Assembly (NCBI GenBank): GCA_016209665.1
Contig: JACQVT010000804.1
Coordinates: 1 to 7,092 of the forward strand
Reading direction: 5' to 3'
Source: Planctomycetota bacterium
Lineage (GTDB): Bacteria > Planctomycetota > Phycisphaerae > UBA1845 > PWPN01
Length of the DNA: 7,092 nucleotides
The position numbers and the translations under genes are program-made. Under the pieces are notes generated by a model. It did no database searches. It worked only from the letters and a program-made list of their open reading frames with translations, and was not told where the DNA came from. Below, piece by piece: positions 1 to 6,420 of this stretch (positions are counted from its first letter, which is position 1; each line of letters opens with the position of its first letter).

Positions 1-3000
1 ATTGAAGTAGGTGCGGATGAAGGGCTTCACGTCGTCCCGCAGGGCGCAGACCTCGGCGTTTCGGCAGTAGTACGGCTGCACTTTGGCGAAACCGCCGCGG
101 TTGTACCAGTCCTTGGCCGACAGCTCGGCCGGGAAGTCGAACCAGCCGTCGGACAGGAACTGCACGTCCTCCATGTGGTCCATCATCCAGGCGGTCTCGC
201 GGCTGTTGGCGTCGAGGATGCCGAGCGGCACGAGGTGATGCGAACCGAGTTCGACGTCGTAGCACCAACTGCGGTTGCCGTCCTCGCCGGGAAAGAAGTT
301 GGCGGTCGGACCGGGGCCGTGCAATTGCGACGGGTACCCCGGCACGCTGGTGCCGTCGCGCAGGCGGTACACCGGCATGAGAGCCCGCGTCCAGGCGAAG
401 CCGCGCAGGATGTCGTCGCGGAACCGCGAGGCGACCTCGCGCCACGCGGCCGCGTCGGCGACGTCCACGTCGGCCAGGGCGTCGGCCGCGGAGCGCAGCC
501 CCGCGCAGTAGTAGCCGTTGAGGCAGAAGTAGTAGGCGAAGGCGTCCCAGTCGGCCATGATCCCCGGCGGCATCAGGCCGAACTCGGGCGGCTTGCTGCC
601 GTCGGGCCAGGGCTTCATGGTCTTGGCCCGCTGCTGGACGATCCACTTGCACACGCGGGCAACGTTGGGGGCCGCATTCCGCAGCCAGTCGCGGTCGCGG
701 GCCAGCCCGTAGTGCTCGCCCAGCATCCACAGGTGCCAGCCGGTGCCCATCAGCGTGTAGCCGGTGGTCAGCATCCCGTCGGGGCTGTATCGGTGGATGA
801 AGAAATCGAGCGATCGGCGGGCGAACTCGTGGTGGCCGAAGAAGTCCATGCCGCGGATGATCGAGTTCGATTCGCTTTCCAGCGGGCCATAGCTGACGGA
901 CGCGATCCAGGGAGCGACGCGGCTGCCCTTCTCCTCGCCGCGGGCGGCGATCAGGCAGTGCACCTGCGAGGCCTTGATGGTGTTGGCGAGCAGCGGGTCG
1001 GGCAACTCGACCTGCATGGCGGGGGCGAGCTGGCGGGTCCAGTATTCCCGCGTGGCCCGGAGCAGGTCGTCGGGGTTGCCGAACTGCGTGTGCTGCTCGG
1101 GCCTCATCACCACGGTGGGGACGAACACCACCAGGCGGCTGGTCACGCGGGGCGGCAGCGTGCCGGTGAGTCTTGCACCGGACTCGGTCACGTCGAGCTT
1201 GAGCGGGCGGGCCTGGTCGGCCTGGACGGCGGCCAGGAGGCGGCCTCGGCGGTAAGCGACGGCCCCGGTGGGAACCGCCGACACCTCCGCCACGTCCTGC
1301 TGTTTCGCGTTGGCCCAGAACGCCAAGCTCAGCGTGGCGGCGGCGGGGTTGGCCGACACGTTCTCGGCCGTCAGCTCCATCACGCCCACCGAGGCGGCGG
1401 CGTTCAGCGAGGCGGAAGCCTCCTGGCCGAGCGGGGCCACGAACGTCCGCTGGCGGTAGGCGATCCCGTTCTCCTCGACGCTGGTGATGAGGATCGGCAT
1501 CCACCCCCCGTCGAGGCCGCGGCTGAGCTTCTCGTTCTTACCGGAGCCGAACGTCGGCGAGATTTGGGCGGACAAATCCGGCAGGTCGCCGACATGCTTG
1601 TCGTCGGTTTCGGGTGCGGAGCTGAACTCGATCCGCCCCTCGCGGTGGACGATGAACTTGTGATTGTCGCAGGCCAGGGACAGGAGAGTCGGCGGCAGGT
1701 TCTGGGCGGGGTTATGGATGGCCGCGATCACCTGGGCCAGCGTCTGGTCGGGCATGGTGCGAACCTGCTGCAAGATGGTTTGCCGGTTGGCAATCTGTTT
1801 CTTGTAGTCCGCCAGAGGCATCTTGACGGGTTCGACGGCCACGAACAAGCCGAGATCACGGACGTACACGCAGCCGTCCTTGAGGACGTCGTCGACCGAC
1901 ACGCCGAATTCGGCGACCGGGCCCGCCGGGGCGGGCAGGTGGAACCGCAGCACGGTCTTGTCGGGCAACCAGGGCCGCGGCTTCGCGTGCCGGAGGTCGA
2001 TCGACAACGGCTCAGACGGGCTCCATTCCCGCCGGAGCGGGCCGCCGGTGCCGGCGAACTCGCCGTTGTAGATGTCGACGGATGCGGATTCGTTGCCGAG
2101 CGGTCTTTCGAGTTCCACGTGCAAACGAGCCTGCTCCAGCCGCGCGGACGTCACGGCCGTCAACCGGCGGATGGCAACCGACTCGGGGAAGATGAACCGA
2201 ATCTTGCGGGTTTCGCCACGGGCATCGGGGACGCTCGACCAGTCGGGGCGCAGGGTCCAGACCGCATCCTGCGCCTGCCACTCGCCGCGAACCGGCTTCC
2301 ACTCGCCCTGCCAGGAGGATCGACCGGCCCAGCACTCCAGCCGCACGTCGCCCATCCGGGGTCTGGCCGAGCCCTCGGCGAACTCGAAGCCCACGGTCCG
2401 GAGCCGGCGGCGTTCGATCCACTTGAGGCCGAGACAGGCGGCTTTTCCGCCGGTCGCCGCGACGTGGTAGTTCCCCTTTGAATCGGGCACCACGGGCGTC
2501 TCGAGGTACACGTCCTCGGCCCGATACTCCTGGATGCGGGTCGAACGGGCGCCGTCCATCCGCGTCGGGTCACACGTGACCACATCGCCGAACGGCGCCG
2601 CGTCGAGCACGCTTCCCGCGGGCAGAGCCGCCGGCACGTCGGCCCGCATCAGGCGGGCGTCGACCCAGTTGGCGCAGTCGTTCGTCAACCCGTCACCGGC
2701 GTCGGTCACGACCAGCCGCAGTTCCTGTGCGCCCCGCAGTGAGACCGAGACCCGCTGGGCGGGCGAGTCCTGTTTCATCACGCCGCTGTCGAATCGCTGC
2801 CGGTCGTCGACGAACACCTGGAAGACCACGCTGCCCGCTCCGCCCGCCAGCGTCTGCACGCCGACGATGCTCTCGAACGTGGCGTACTCGCCCGCCAGAT
2901 CGATGACGATTTCGCCCGGCGCATGATGGCCCAGGCCGGTGTCGTATTGCCGGCCGTTGACGGTCAACGGCAGTCCCTGCTCCTTTCGCACGTGGGCGCA

Positions 3001-3162
3001 ACAGTTGATCCCCAGGACGCCCCAGCCCTGTTGGTCGTATAAAAACCGATATCCCAGATCCGCCAGCCGGTCCGCGCGGGCCGCGTCCGCCGCCCGTGCC
3101 ACCGAAGCGATCCCGATCCCGACCGCCAGGAACCCGCAGATTGCCATCCATCGCCTGGACAT
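1..3162 (-). CDS. Secreted NPCBM-domain, six-hairpin glycosidase-like protein (C-terminus outside window)
   Basis: An uninterrupted minus-strand frame runs from an ATG at 3162 to the window edge, giving 1054 codons with no stop; it is partial. The start is supported by GAGG five bases upstream (3168-3171). Residues 1-24 form a signal peptide (MSRRW, then a hydrophobic stretch ending SVARA), so the product is exported. Residues about 47-173 match the NPCBM family (putative carbohydrate-binding, often on glycosidases): GVLGINCC, a LTVNGRQYDTGLGHHAPGEI segment, FQVFVDD and NDCANWVDARL. Residues about 190-720 look like beta-rich linker or sandwich domains. From about 750 the sequence is helical and aromatic-rich (SYGPLESESNSIIRGMDFFG, WHLWMLGEHYGL, ADWDAFAYYFCLNGYY at 870-885), typical of (alpha/alpha)6 six-hairpin glycosidases. 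A role in degrading extracellular polysaccharide is inferred. I cannot assign a CAZy family or catalytic acids. It is transcribed divergently from the Nfu gene. Confidence 0.85.
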   Translation of the reverse strand, partial: MSRRWMAICGFLAVGIGIASVARAADAARADRLADLGYRFLYDQQGWGVLGINCCAHVRKEQGLPLTVNGRQYDTGLGHHAPGEIVIDLAGEYATFESIVGVQTLAGGAGSVVFQVFVDDRQRFDSGVMKQDSPAQRVSVSLRGAQELRLVVTDAGDGLTNDCANWVDARLMRADVPAALPAGSVLDAAPFGDVVTCDPTRMDGARSTRIQEYRAEDVYLETPVVPDSKGNYHVAATGGKAACLGLKWIERRRLRTVGFEFAEGSARPRMGDVRLECWAGRSSWQGEWKPVRGEWQAQDAVWTLRPDWSSVPDARGETRKIRFIFPESVAIRRLTAVTSARLEQARLHVELERPLGNESASVDIYNGEFAGTGGPLRREWSPSEPLSIDLRHAKPRPWLPDKTVLRFHLPAPAGPVAEFGVSVDDVLKDGCVYVRDLGLFVAVEPVKMPLADYKKQIANRQTILQQVRTMPDQTLAQVIAAIHNPAQNLPPTLLSLACDNHKFIVHREGRIEFSSAPETDDKHVGDLPDLSAQISPTFGSGKNEKLSRGLDGGWMPILITSVEENGIAYRQRTFVAPLGQEASASLNAAASVGVMELTAENVSANPAAATLSLAFWANAKQQDVAEVSAVPTGAVAYRRGRLLAAVQADQARPLKLDVTESGARLTGTLPPRVTSRLVVFVPTVVMRPEQHTQFGNPDDLLRATREYWTRQLAPAMQVELPDPLLANTIKASQVHCLIAARGEEKGSRVAPWIASVSYGPLESESNSIIRGMDFFGHHEFARRSLDFFIHRYSPDGMLTTGYTLMGTGWHLWMLGEHYGLARDRDWLRNAAPNVARVCKWIVQQRAKTMKPWPDGSKPPEFGLMPPGIMADWDAFAYYFCLNGYYCAGLRSAADALADVDVADAAAWREVASRFRDDILRGFAWTRALMPVYRLRDGTSVPGYPSQLHGPGPTANFFPGEDGNRSWCYDVELGSHHLVPLGILDANSRETAWMMDHMEDVQFLSDGWFDFPAELSAKDWYNRGGFAKVQPYYCRNAEVCALRDDVKPFIRTYFN

Positions 3163-3222
3163 GTATACCTCGGTGCCTCCAGCTTCAGTGCCGCGTGTCT
3201 CGCTTTCGTCACACGGCCGGCA

Positions 3223-3251
3223 ATCATCCCGAACGCAGTCGGCAGCGTCAA
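3223..3251 (-). promoter_or_regulatory. Candidate sigma70-like promoter of the glycosidase-like gene
   Basis: On the minus strand a TTGACG -35 box (3246-3251, 5 of 6 consensus bases) is followed by a 17-base spacer and a GATGAT -10 box (3223-3228, 4 of 6). The -10 lies about 60 bases upstream of the ATG at 3162, leaving room for a short leader. The assignment rests only on matching the general bacterial consensus; planctomycete promoters are not well constrained. Confidence 0.45.
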
Positions 3252-3327
3252 CCGCCCGCCCGATGGACCTGTCTCACTTAGGACCGAGGCAACTTGTTGC
3301 CGTTTCTCCGCGGCCTGCCAAGAGGAT

Positions 3328-3371
3328 GCGTCAACGAGTCGCCACGGCGATTCGACTGGGCGAGTTGACGC
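3328..3371. repeat. Bulged inverted repeat in the divergent intergenic region
   Basis: GCGTCAAC (3328-3335) pairs perfectly with GTTGACGC (3364-3371). Inside it, GAGTCGCC (3336-3343) pairs with GGCGATTC (3346-3353) with one G-T pair and a 2-base loop. The ten bases 3354-3363 bulge on one side. It could be an operator, a structured leader or a degenerate repeat; no following T-run supports a terminator. Confidence 0.5.
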
Positions 3372-3443
3372 GGTCCTTTGGAGGGAATGCGGTCCGCCTA
3401 TTCTGTCGATGACCCACTCAAGCCGATCGGCAGAATCGAGTGC

Positions 3444-3471
3444 TTGCATCGCCGGTGAGCGGGAATATACT
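3444..3471 (+). promoter_or_regulatory. Candidate promoter of the Nfu-type gene
   Basis: TTGCAT (3444-3449, 3 of 6 consensus) is followed by a 16-base spacer and TATACT (3466-3471, 5 of 6 consensus). The -10 box lies about 45 bases before the ATG at 3517, a normal leader length. The strong -10 stands out in GC-rich surroundings; the -35 is weak. Confidence 0.5.
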
Positions 3472-3516
3472 GGGCTGAAGTCGCGATGGATGCGACACAC
3501 CCAGCGAGGAAAGCAC

Positions 3517-3771
3517 ATGGACCAGGCGAGCGATCCGTCGGCGTCATCCTTACGCGACCGCGTGACCAGCGTGATCGACCAGTTGCGGCCGGCCGTCCAG
3601 GGCGACGGCGGCGACCTCGAGTTCGTCGACGTGGACGAGCACGGCGTCGTTCAGGTCCGCCTGCACGGGGCGTGCATCGGCTGCCCGTCGGCGGCGATGA
3701 CGCTCAAGTTCGGCGTCGAACGCAGCCTCAAGCAGCGCGTGCCCGAGGTGACGCAGGTCGTCTGCGTGTGA
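3517..3771 (+). CDS. NifU C-terminal domain (Nfu-type) Fe-S scaffold protein
   Basis: This 84-residue protein is essentially a single NifU C-terminal domain. Residues 22-40 carry the signature LRPAVQGDGGDLEFVDVD, and residues 51-68 carry GACIGCPSAAMTLKFGVE with the CxxC pair Cys53/Cys56. In this family the two cysteines bind a [4Fe-4S] cluster at a dimer interface and pass it to apo-proteins in the cytoplasm. The start at 3517 is chosen because AGGA (3507-3510) precedes it and homology begins soon after. An in-frame ATG at 3409 would add 36 residues unlike the family and would lie upstream of the promoter candidate. The gene stands alone, with no suf, isc or nif neighbours in view. Its stop is followed at once by an inverted 8-bp repeat array. 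Confidence 0.93.
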   Translation: MDQASDPSASSLRDRVTSVIDQLRPAVQGDGGDLEFVDVDEHGVVQVRLHGACIGCPSAAMTLKFGVERSLKQRVPEVTQVVCV

Positions 3772-3774
3772 TCA

Positions 3775-3875
3775 GAACGGTGTGAATGTGTGAACGTATG
3801 AATGTATGAACGAAGAGGGCGTCTTCCCGTTCACAGGTTCACAGGTTCACAGGTTCACACGTTCACACGTTCGTA
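3775..3875. repeat. Inverted array of 8-bp repeats, consensus TGTGAACG, between convergent genes
   Basis: Four units read forward at 3781-3812 (TGTGAATG, TGTGAACG, TATGAATG, TATGAACG), preceded by a partial GAACG at 3775-3779. Six units in the opposite orientation follow at 3828-3875 (CGTTCACA, three GGTTCACA, CGTTCACA, CGTTCGTA). The 15-base centre contains its own 5-bp stem GAAGA/TCTTC (3812-3816 and 3822-3826). The two arms can fold into a long imperfect hairpin exactly between the stop codons of the Nfu gene (3771) and the M42 peptidase (3883). A bidirectional terminator or mRNA 3'-end protector is plausible. There is no clear T-run on either side, so intrinsic termination is not demonstrated. 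Confidence 0.8.
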
Positions 3876-3882
3876 CCCCCCT

Positions 3883-4947
3883 TCACCGCGGAATGAAACT
3901 GGTTTTCGCATCAATTCTCGCGACCGTCTCGGCCAGGAGTTTCGCGGCGTTCTCGAGGTCGGTGAGGCTGACGACTTCCACCTGCGTGTGCATGTAGCGA
4001 TTGGGGATGCTGACCAGGCCGGCGGCGACGCCGCTGCGGGAGACCTGGATGGCGTTGGCGTCGGTGCCGGTGGCGCCGGCGGCGGCGTCGATCTGGTGAG
4101 GAATCTTCGCCTTGCGGGCGGTCTCGGTGAGCAGTTCGCCGACGATGGGGTTGATGTTGGGGCCGCGCTCGATGACCGGCCCCTTGCCCAGGGCCACGTC
4201 GCCCGAGATCCGCTTGTCGGCGCCCGGATTGTCGGTGGCGTGCGTCACGTCCACCGCGATACCCACCAGTGGATCGATGCCGTAGCAGCTCGTCCGGGCC
4301 CCGCGGAGGCCGATCTCCTCCTGCACGGTGGCGACCGCGAACAAGGCACAGTTGAGTTTCTTGCCCGCGGCCAGCCGGGCCGCCTCCATCACCACGAACG
4401 CGCCCACCTTGTCGTCCAGGCCGGGCGAGGTGATGCAGTTGCTGCCCAGCCGATCCATGCCCAGCCGATACGTCACCGGGTCGGCAATGGACACATGCTT
4501 GAGAGCATCGGCCTTGTTCTTGGCGCCGATGTCGATCCACAGGTCTTGCAGCTCGATCTTGGCCTGCCCGCGCTCCTCGGGCTTCATCAGGTGGACCGGC
4601 TTTCGGCCGATGACGCCCGGCACCGGCCCCTTCTTCGTCTGGACCGTCACCCGCGTGCCGGGCAGCACCGTCGGATCGACACCGCCGACCGCGTTGAAGT
4701 AGATGTAGCCCTCGTCGTTGACCATCCGCACCATCAGGCCGATCTGGTCGCAGTGGCCGGCCAGCATCACCCGGGGGCTGCCCTTGGCGTTCACGGCCAC
4801 GATCAGGTTGCCGTGCACGTCGGTCTCGATGGAATCCGCCAGCGGCTTCAGGCGCTCGCGGATTACCGCCATCGCCGGCTGCTCGAACCCGGACACCGAC
4901 GGCGTTTCTTCCAACGCCTTGAGAAACTCGAATGCGTCTTTCTGCAT
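3883..4947 (-). CDS. M42-family metallo-aminopeptidase (glutamyl aminopeptidase / endoglucanase M type)
   Basis: This 354-residue protein has the full peptidase M42 pattern and the family's usual length. Metal and catalytic motifs are in order: AGHCDQIGLMV with His65 and Asp67; SPGLDDKVGAF with Asp178/Asp179; TVQEEIGLRGA with Glu210 (general base candidate) and Glu211; AVDVTHATD with Asp233; NRYMHTQVEVV with His320. M42 enzymes are cytoplasmic dinuclear-metal aminopeptidases, often forming dodecameric TET particles that trim peptides. Some members were once misnamed endoglucanases. The start at 4947 fits the homology (MQKDAFEFLKALEETPSVSG) and has GAGG five bases upstream. The same frame stays open further upstream, but that stretch is antisense to the methyltransferase. 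It is the last gene of the minus-strand operon, 35 bp after the methyltransferase, and ends just before the repeat array. Substrate specificity cannot be read from the sequence. Confidence 0.95.
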   Translation of the reverse strand: MQKDAFEFLKALEETPSVSGFEQPAMAVIRERLKPLADSIETDVHGNLIVAVNAKGSPRVMLAGHCDQIGLMVRMVNDEGYIYFNAVGGVDPTVLPGTRVTVQTKKGPVPGVIGRKPVHLMKPEERGQAKIELQDLWIDIGAKNKADALKHVSIADPVTYRLGMDRLGSNCITSPGLDDKVGAFVVMEAARLAAGKKLNCALFAVATVQEEIGLRGARTSCYGIDPLVGIAVDVTHATDNPGADKRISGDVALGKGPVIERGPNINPIVGELLTETARKAKIPHQIDAAAGATGTDANAIQVSRSGVAAGLVSIPNRYMHTQVEVVSLTDLENAAKLLAETVARIDAKTSFIPR

Positions 4948-4982
4948 GTGATCCTCGTTGATCCGCCTTGCCCCCGCCTCGC

Positions 4983-5744
4983 TTACGTGCTTCGTGTGGC
5001 GACCACCAACCAGTCCCACGGCAACGGACTCCCCAGCCAGCGAGGCGGACGGTTGAACTCCGTGTTCCAACCGTACTCGACCTTGACGATCTCGACGAGA
5101 TCGAGGTTCAGGTCGGCGGCCGTGACCTCCAGCTCTTCCTTGAGGAAGTGCTTGGTCCACACGCCGTCCAGCGCCACGAGCCCCTGGCCCACGCGCAGCG
5201 ATAACGACTTGCCGTCCCGCCCCCAGCCTGCTCGAACGGCCTGGCTGGGGGTCATGCCGTCTTTGCGGTTCCACTCGACCAGGCGGAAGCCGGAGTACAG
5301 CGCCGATTCCAACGAAGGCACCACGAGCAGAAGATGGCCACCGGATTTCATATGGGCGCGCATCGCCGACAGCATGCGCGTCCGTCGGGGGGCGGAGGGC
5401 GTGATGAGGCAGTTCACGCAGACGACGAGGTCCACCGCGGGCCATTCCGTGCCGCCGCGCGACAGGTCAGCCCTGAGAAAACGGACGTTGGAGTGTGCCC
5501 GGCAGCGCCGGCGTGCCTTCTGGAGAAGCCCGTGCGAAACGTCGATCGCAATCACCTTCGAGAAGCAGCGGCAGAGGATGGGCAGGAACCGCCCCGTCCC
5601 GCAGCCGGCATCCGCCGCGGACTTGCCGGCGCCGCCCAGCCTGGCGATCCTCGAGCAGATGGTTTCCCTCCTGTCCTGCCCGAGGACGTCGAAGACCTTC
5701 CTCGCATAGCAGCCGGCCAAGCCATCCCAATACGCCTTGTCCAT
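4983..5744 (-). CDS. Class I SAM-dependent methyltransferase
   Basis: The 253-residue protein has a Rossmann methyltransferase core. Motif I is AADAGCGTGRFLP (43-55), the acidic post-I loop is VIAIDVS (64-70), motif II is RADLS (91-95), and the next strand is VDLVVCVNCLI (104-114), followed by SGGHLLLVVPS (134-144). The C-terminal part (about 145-253) is a family-specific cap ending PPRWLGSPLPWDWLVVATRST. The substrate is unknown; small molecules are as likely as macromolecules, and no nucleic-acid methylation motif such as NPPY is present. The ATG at 5744 begins five bases after the upstream dUTPase-like stop codon, suggesting translational coupling, since no strong Shine-Dalgarno sequence is visible. 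Upstream continuation of the frame would overlap the dUTPase-like gene and is not needed. Confidence 0.9.
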   Translation of the reverse strand: MDKAYWDGLAGCYARKVFDVLGQDRRETICSRIARLGGAGKSAADAGCGTGRFLPILCRCFSKVIAIDVSHGLLQKARRRCRAHSNVRFLRADLSRGGTEWPAVDLVVCVNCLITPSAPRRTRMLSAMRAHMKSGGHLLLVVPSLESALYSGFRLVEWNRKDGMTPSQAVRAGWGRDGKSLSLRVGQGLVALDGVWTKHFLKEELEVTAADLNLDLVEIVKVEYGWNTEFNRPPRWLGSPLPWDWLVVATRST

Positions 5745-5749
5745 GTTGG

Positions 5750-6169
5750 TCACTGCCGGTTCAACTGGATCCCTTTGTTGTCGGCCTCGTCCTTGCCGGT
5801 CATCGAGTAGCCGGCGGTCTGGCGCTGGTGGTTGACCTGGAGCTTCTGGCGATACAGGTTCATCACCTCGTCGGCATTGAGACCCACGCACTGGGCCAGG
5901 CTGATCCAGAAGAACAGCATGTCGATCACCTCGACGCGGGCGTTCTGCAGGTCGTGCAGCAGAAAGCGCTTGCCGGCCTTGGCCTCGGCGCACCAGTGCT
6001 TCCAGTAGGTGCAGTCGCGCAGTTCCTCGATCTCGTTGCTCATCGCGGCGAGGTAGTTGTTGATCCACTCGCCCGCCTTCTGCGGGTCGAAGTGCTTCCG
6101 CAGCTCCACCGGGTCGAAGCCGATCCGGCGGTTCAACTCCGCCTGATGTTCGAACAGTTCTCCAAGCAC
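5750..6169 (-). CDS. dUTPase_2-like all-alpha NTP pyrophosphatase
   Basis: This 139-residue helical protein matches the dimeric dUTPase / MazG-like all-alpha NTP pyrophosphatase superfamily. Visible metal-binding motifs are the first ExxE in NEIEELRD (Glu46, Glu49) followed by YWKHW, and the second ExxD in RVEVIDMLFF (Glu80, Asp83). Downstream come DEVMNLYRQK (100-109) and NHQRQTAGYS (113-122), typical of this family's nucleotide pocket. Family members hydrolyse dUTP/dUDP or other non-canonical nucleotides to monophosphates, keeping uracil out of DNA. I chose the GTG start at 6169 because AGGAGAGGA lies just upstream and the family N-terminus begins near ELFEHQAELNRRIG. A TTG at 6193 would place the ribosome site inside the coding region. 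The protein is short for dUTPase_2, so the precise substrate is uncertain. It is the first gene of the operon, five bases from the methyltransferase. Confidence 0.85.
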   Translation of the reverse strand: MLGELFEHQAELNRRIGFDPVELRKHFDPQKAGEWINNYLAAMSNEIEELRDCTYWKHWCAEAKAGKRFLLHDLQNARVEVIDMLFFWISLAQCVGLNADEVMNLYRQKLQVNHQRQTAGYSMTGKDEADNKGIQLNRQ

Positions 6170-6234
6170 GGGTCCTCTCCTTGCCCCGGCCAATGGACAC
6201 CCCGCGCGATCCCTGACGGATTCACCTGGCGGGA

Positions 6235-6263
6235 ATCTTACGGCATCCGAGCCGAGCCCTCAA
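6235..6263 (-). promoter_or_regulatory. Candidate promoter of the dUTPase-methyltransferase-M42 operon
   Basis: On the minus strand TTGAGG (6258-6263, 4 of 6) is followed by a 17-base spacer and TAAGAT (6235-6240, 4 of 6). This places the start of transcription about 60 bases upstream of the GTG at 6169. The -35 box overlaps a 6-bp inverted repeat, AACGGC (6262-6267) with GCCGTT (6273-6278), which could be an operator. The MITE-like element ends 26 bases upstream of the -35. Confidence 0.5.
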
Positions 6264-6289
6264 CGGCGGCGTGCCGTTCGTCCACCGGG

Positions 6290-6420
6290 GGGTGCGTGAC
6301 AGAATCGGCGGGGCATTTCAGAGCCCAGAGCGCAAGCGAGTGGGTCGTATCTACCCGTCGCTGGCGCTCCGGGCTCTGAAAAGCCCACATCGGCGTCGCC
6401 GCCCAGACTGTCACGCACCC
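6290..6420. mobile_element. 131-bp MITE-like non-autonomous element
   Basis: The element starts GGGTGCGTGACAG (6290-6302) and ends CTGTCACGCACCC (6408-6420), a perfect 13-bp terminal inverted repeat. It is bounded by 9-bp direct repeats. No coding capacity for a transposase is present, so it would need one supplied in trans. Almost the whole interior is a second imperfect palindrome, so the element could extrude as a cruciform or fold as one long RNA hairpin. Nine-base duplications occur in several IS families (for example IS4-type), but I cannot name the parent. An alternative view is a large REP/BIME-type palindrome, but exact terminal repeats plus direct repeats favour a transposed element. 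Confidence 0.75.
6316..6381. repeat. Inner palindrome of the MITE-like element
   Basis: TTTCAGAGCCC (6316-6326) pairs with GGGCTCTGAAA (6371-6381). Moving inward, GAGCGC (6328-6333) pairs with GCGCTC (6364-6369), AGCGA (6335-6339) with TCGCT (6358-6362) and GGGT (6342-6345) with ACCC (6353-6356). Only single mismatches and a small bulge separate these stems, leaving a 7-base loop CGTATCT (6346-6352). The right arm's core, ACCCGTCGCTGGCGCTCCGG, resembles a short intergenic repeat I associate with planctomycete genomes; that recollection is unverified. Confidence 0.8.

Larger units (their letters stand above)
3163..3516. other. Divergent intergenic region without a gene
   Basis: This 354-base gap separates the minus-strand glycosidase-like gene from the plus-strand Nfu gene. 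Short open frames cross it but none has a convincing start, ribosome binding site or recognisable protein. It contains a candidate promoter for each flanking gene, a 14-base inverted repeat (GGCAAC-TT-GTTGCC, 3288-3301), a bulged hairpin at 3328-3371, and a 7-base direct repeat GCGGTCC at 3370 and 3389. No tRNA or riboswitch was recognised. Confidence 0.7.

Noticed and set aside
175..2481. Long plus-strand open frame of 768 codons
   Set aside because: It is antisense to the minus-strand glycosidase-like gene, is compositionally odd (rich in Arg, Gly, His, Val) and shows no domain. Such shadow frames are common opposite GC-rich genes.
3265..3395. Four GGACC/GGTCC pentamers as paired operator half-sites
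   Set aside because: Spacings differ (16 and 19 bases) and a 5-base GC-rich word recurs easily by chance here.
3409..3516. Possible longer N-terminus for the Nfu-type protein
   Set aside because: The extra 36 residues do not resemble the family, the start precedes the best promoter, and a good AGGA site marks the ATG at 3517.
2964..3518. Minus-strand frame of 184 codons spanning the intergenic region
   Set aside because: It overlaps the start of the glycosidase-like gene in another frame and runs back through the Nfu start; no ribosome site or recognisable domain.
3781..3875. CRISPR array
   Set aside because: Repeats are 8 bp, contiguous and without spacers, and the two halves are in opposite orientation.
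4948..5445. Upstream extension of the M42 frame to 520 residues
   Set aside because: The extension overlaps the methyltransferase in another frame and is arginine-rich noise; peptidase homology begins at the ATG at 4947, which has its own ribosome site.
3802..5709. Long plus-strand open frame of 635 codons
   Set aside because: It lies antisense to the M42 peptidase and methyltransferase, both of which have clear family motifs; its translation is low-complexity and starts inside the repeat array.
5745..6200. Upstream extension of the methyltransferase frame to 405 residues
   Set aside because: It covers the dUTPase-like gene in another frame and shows no domain, so I do not call a fusion.
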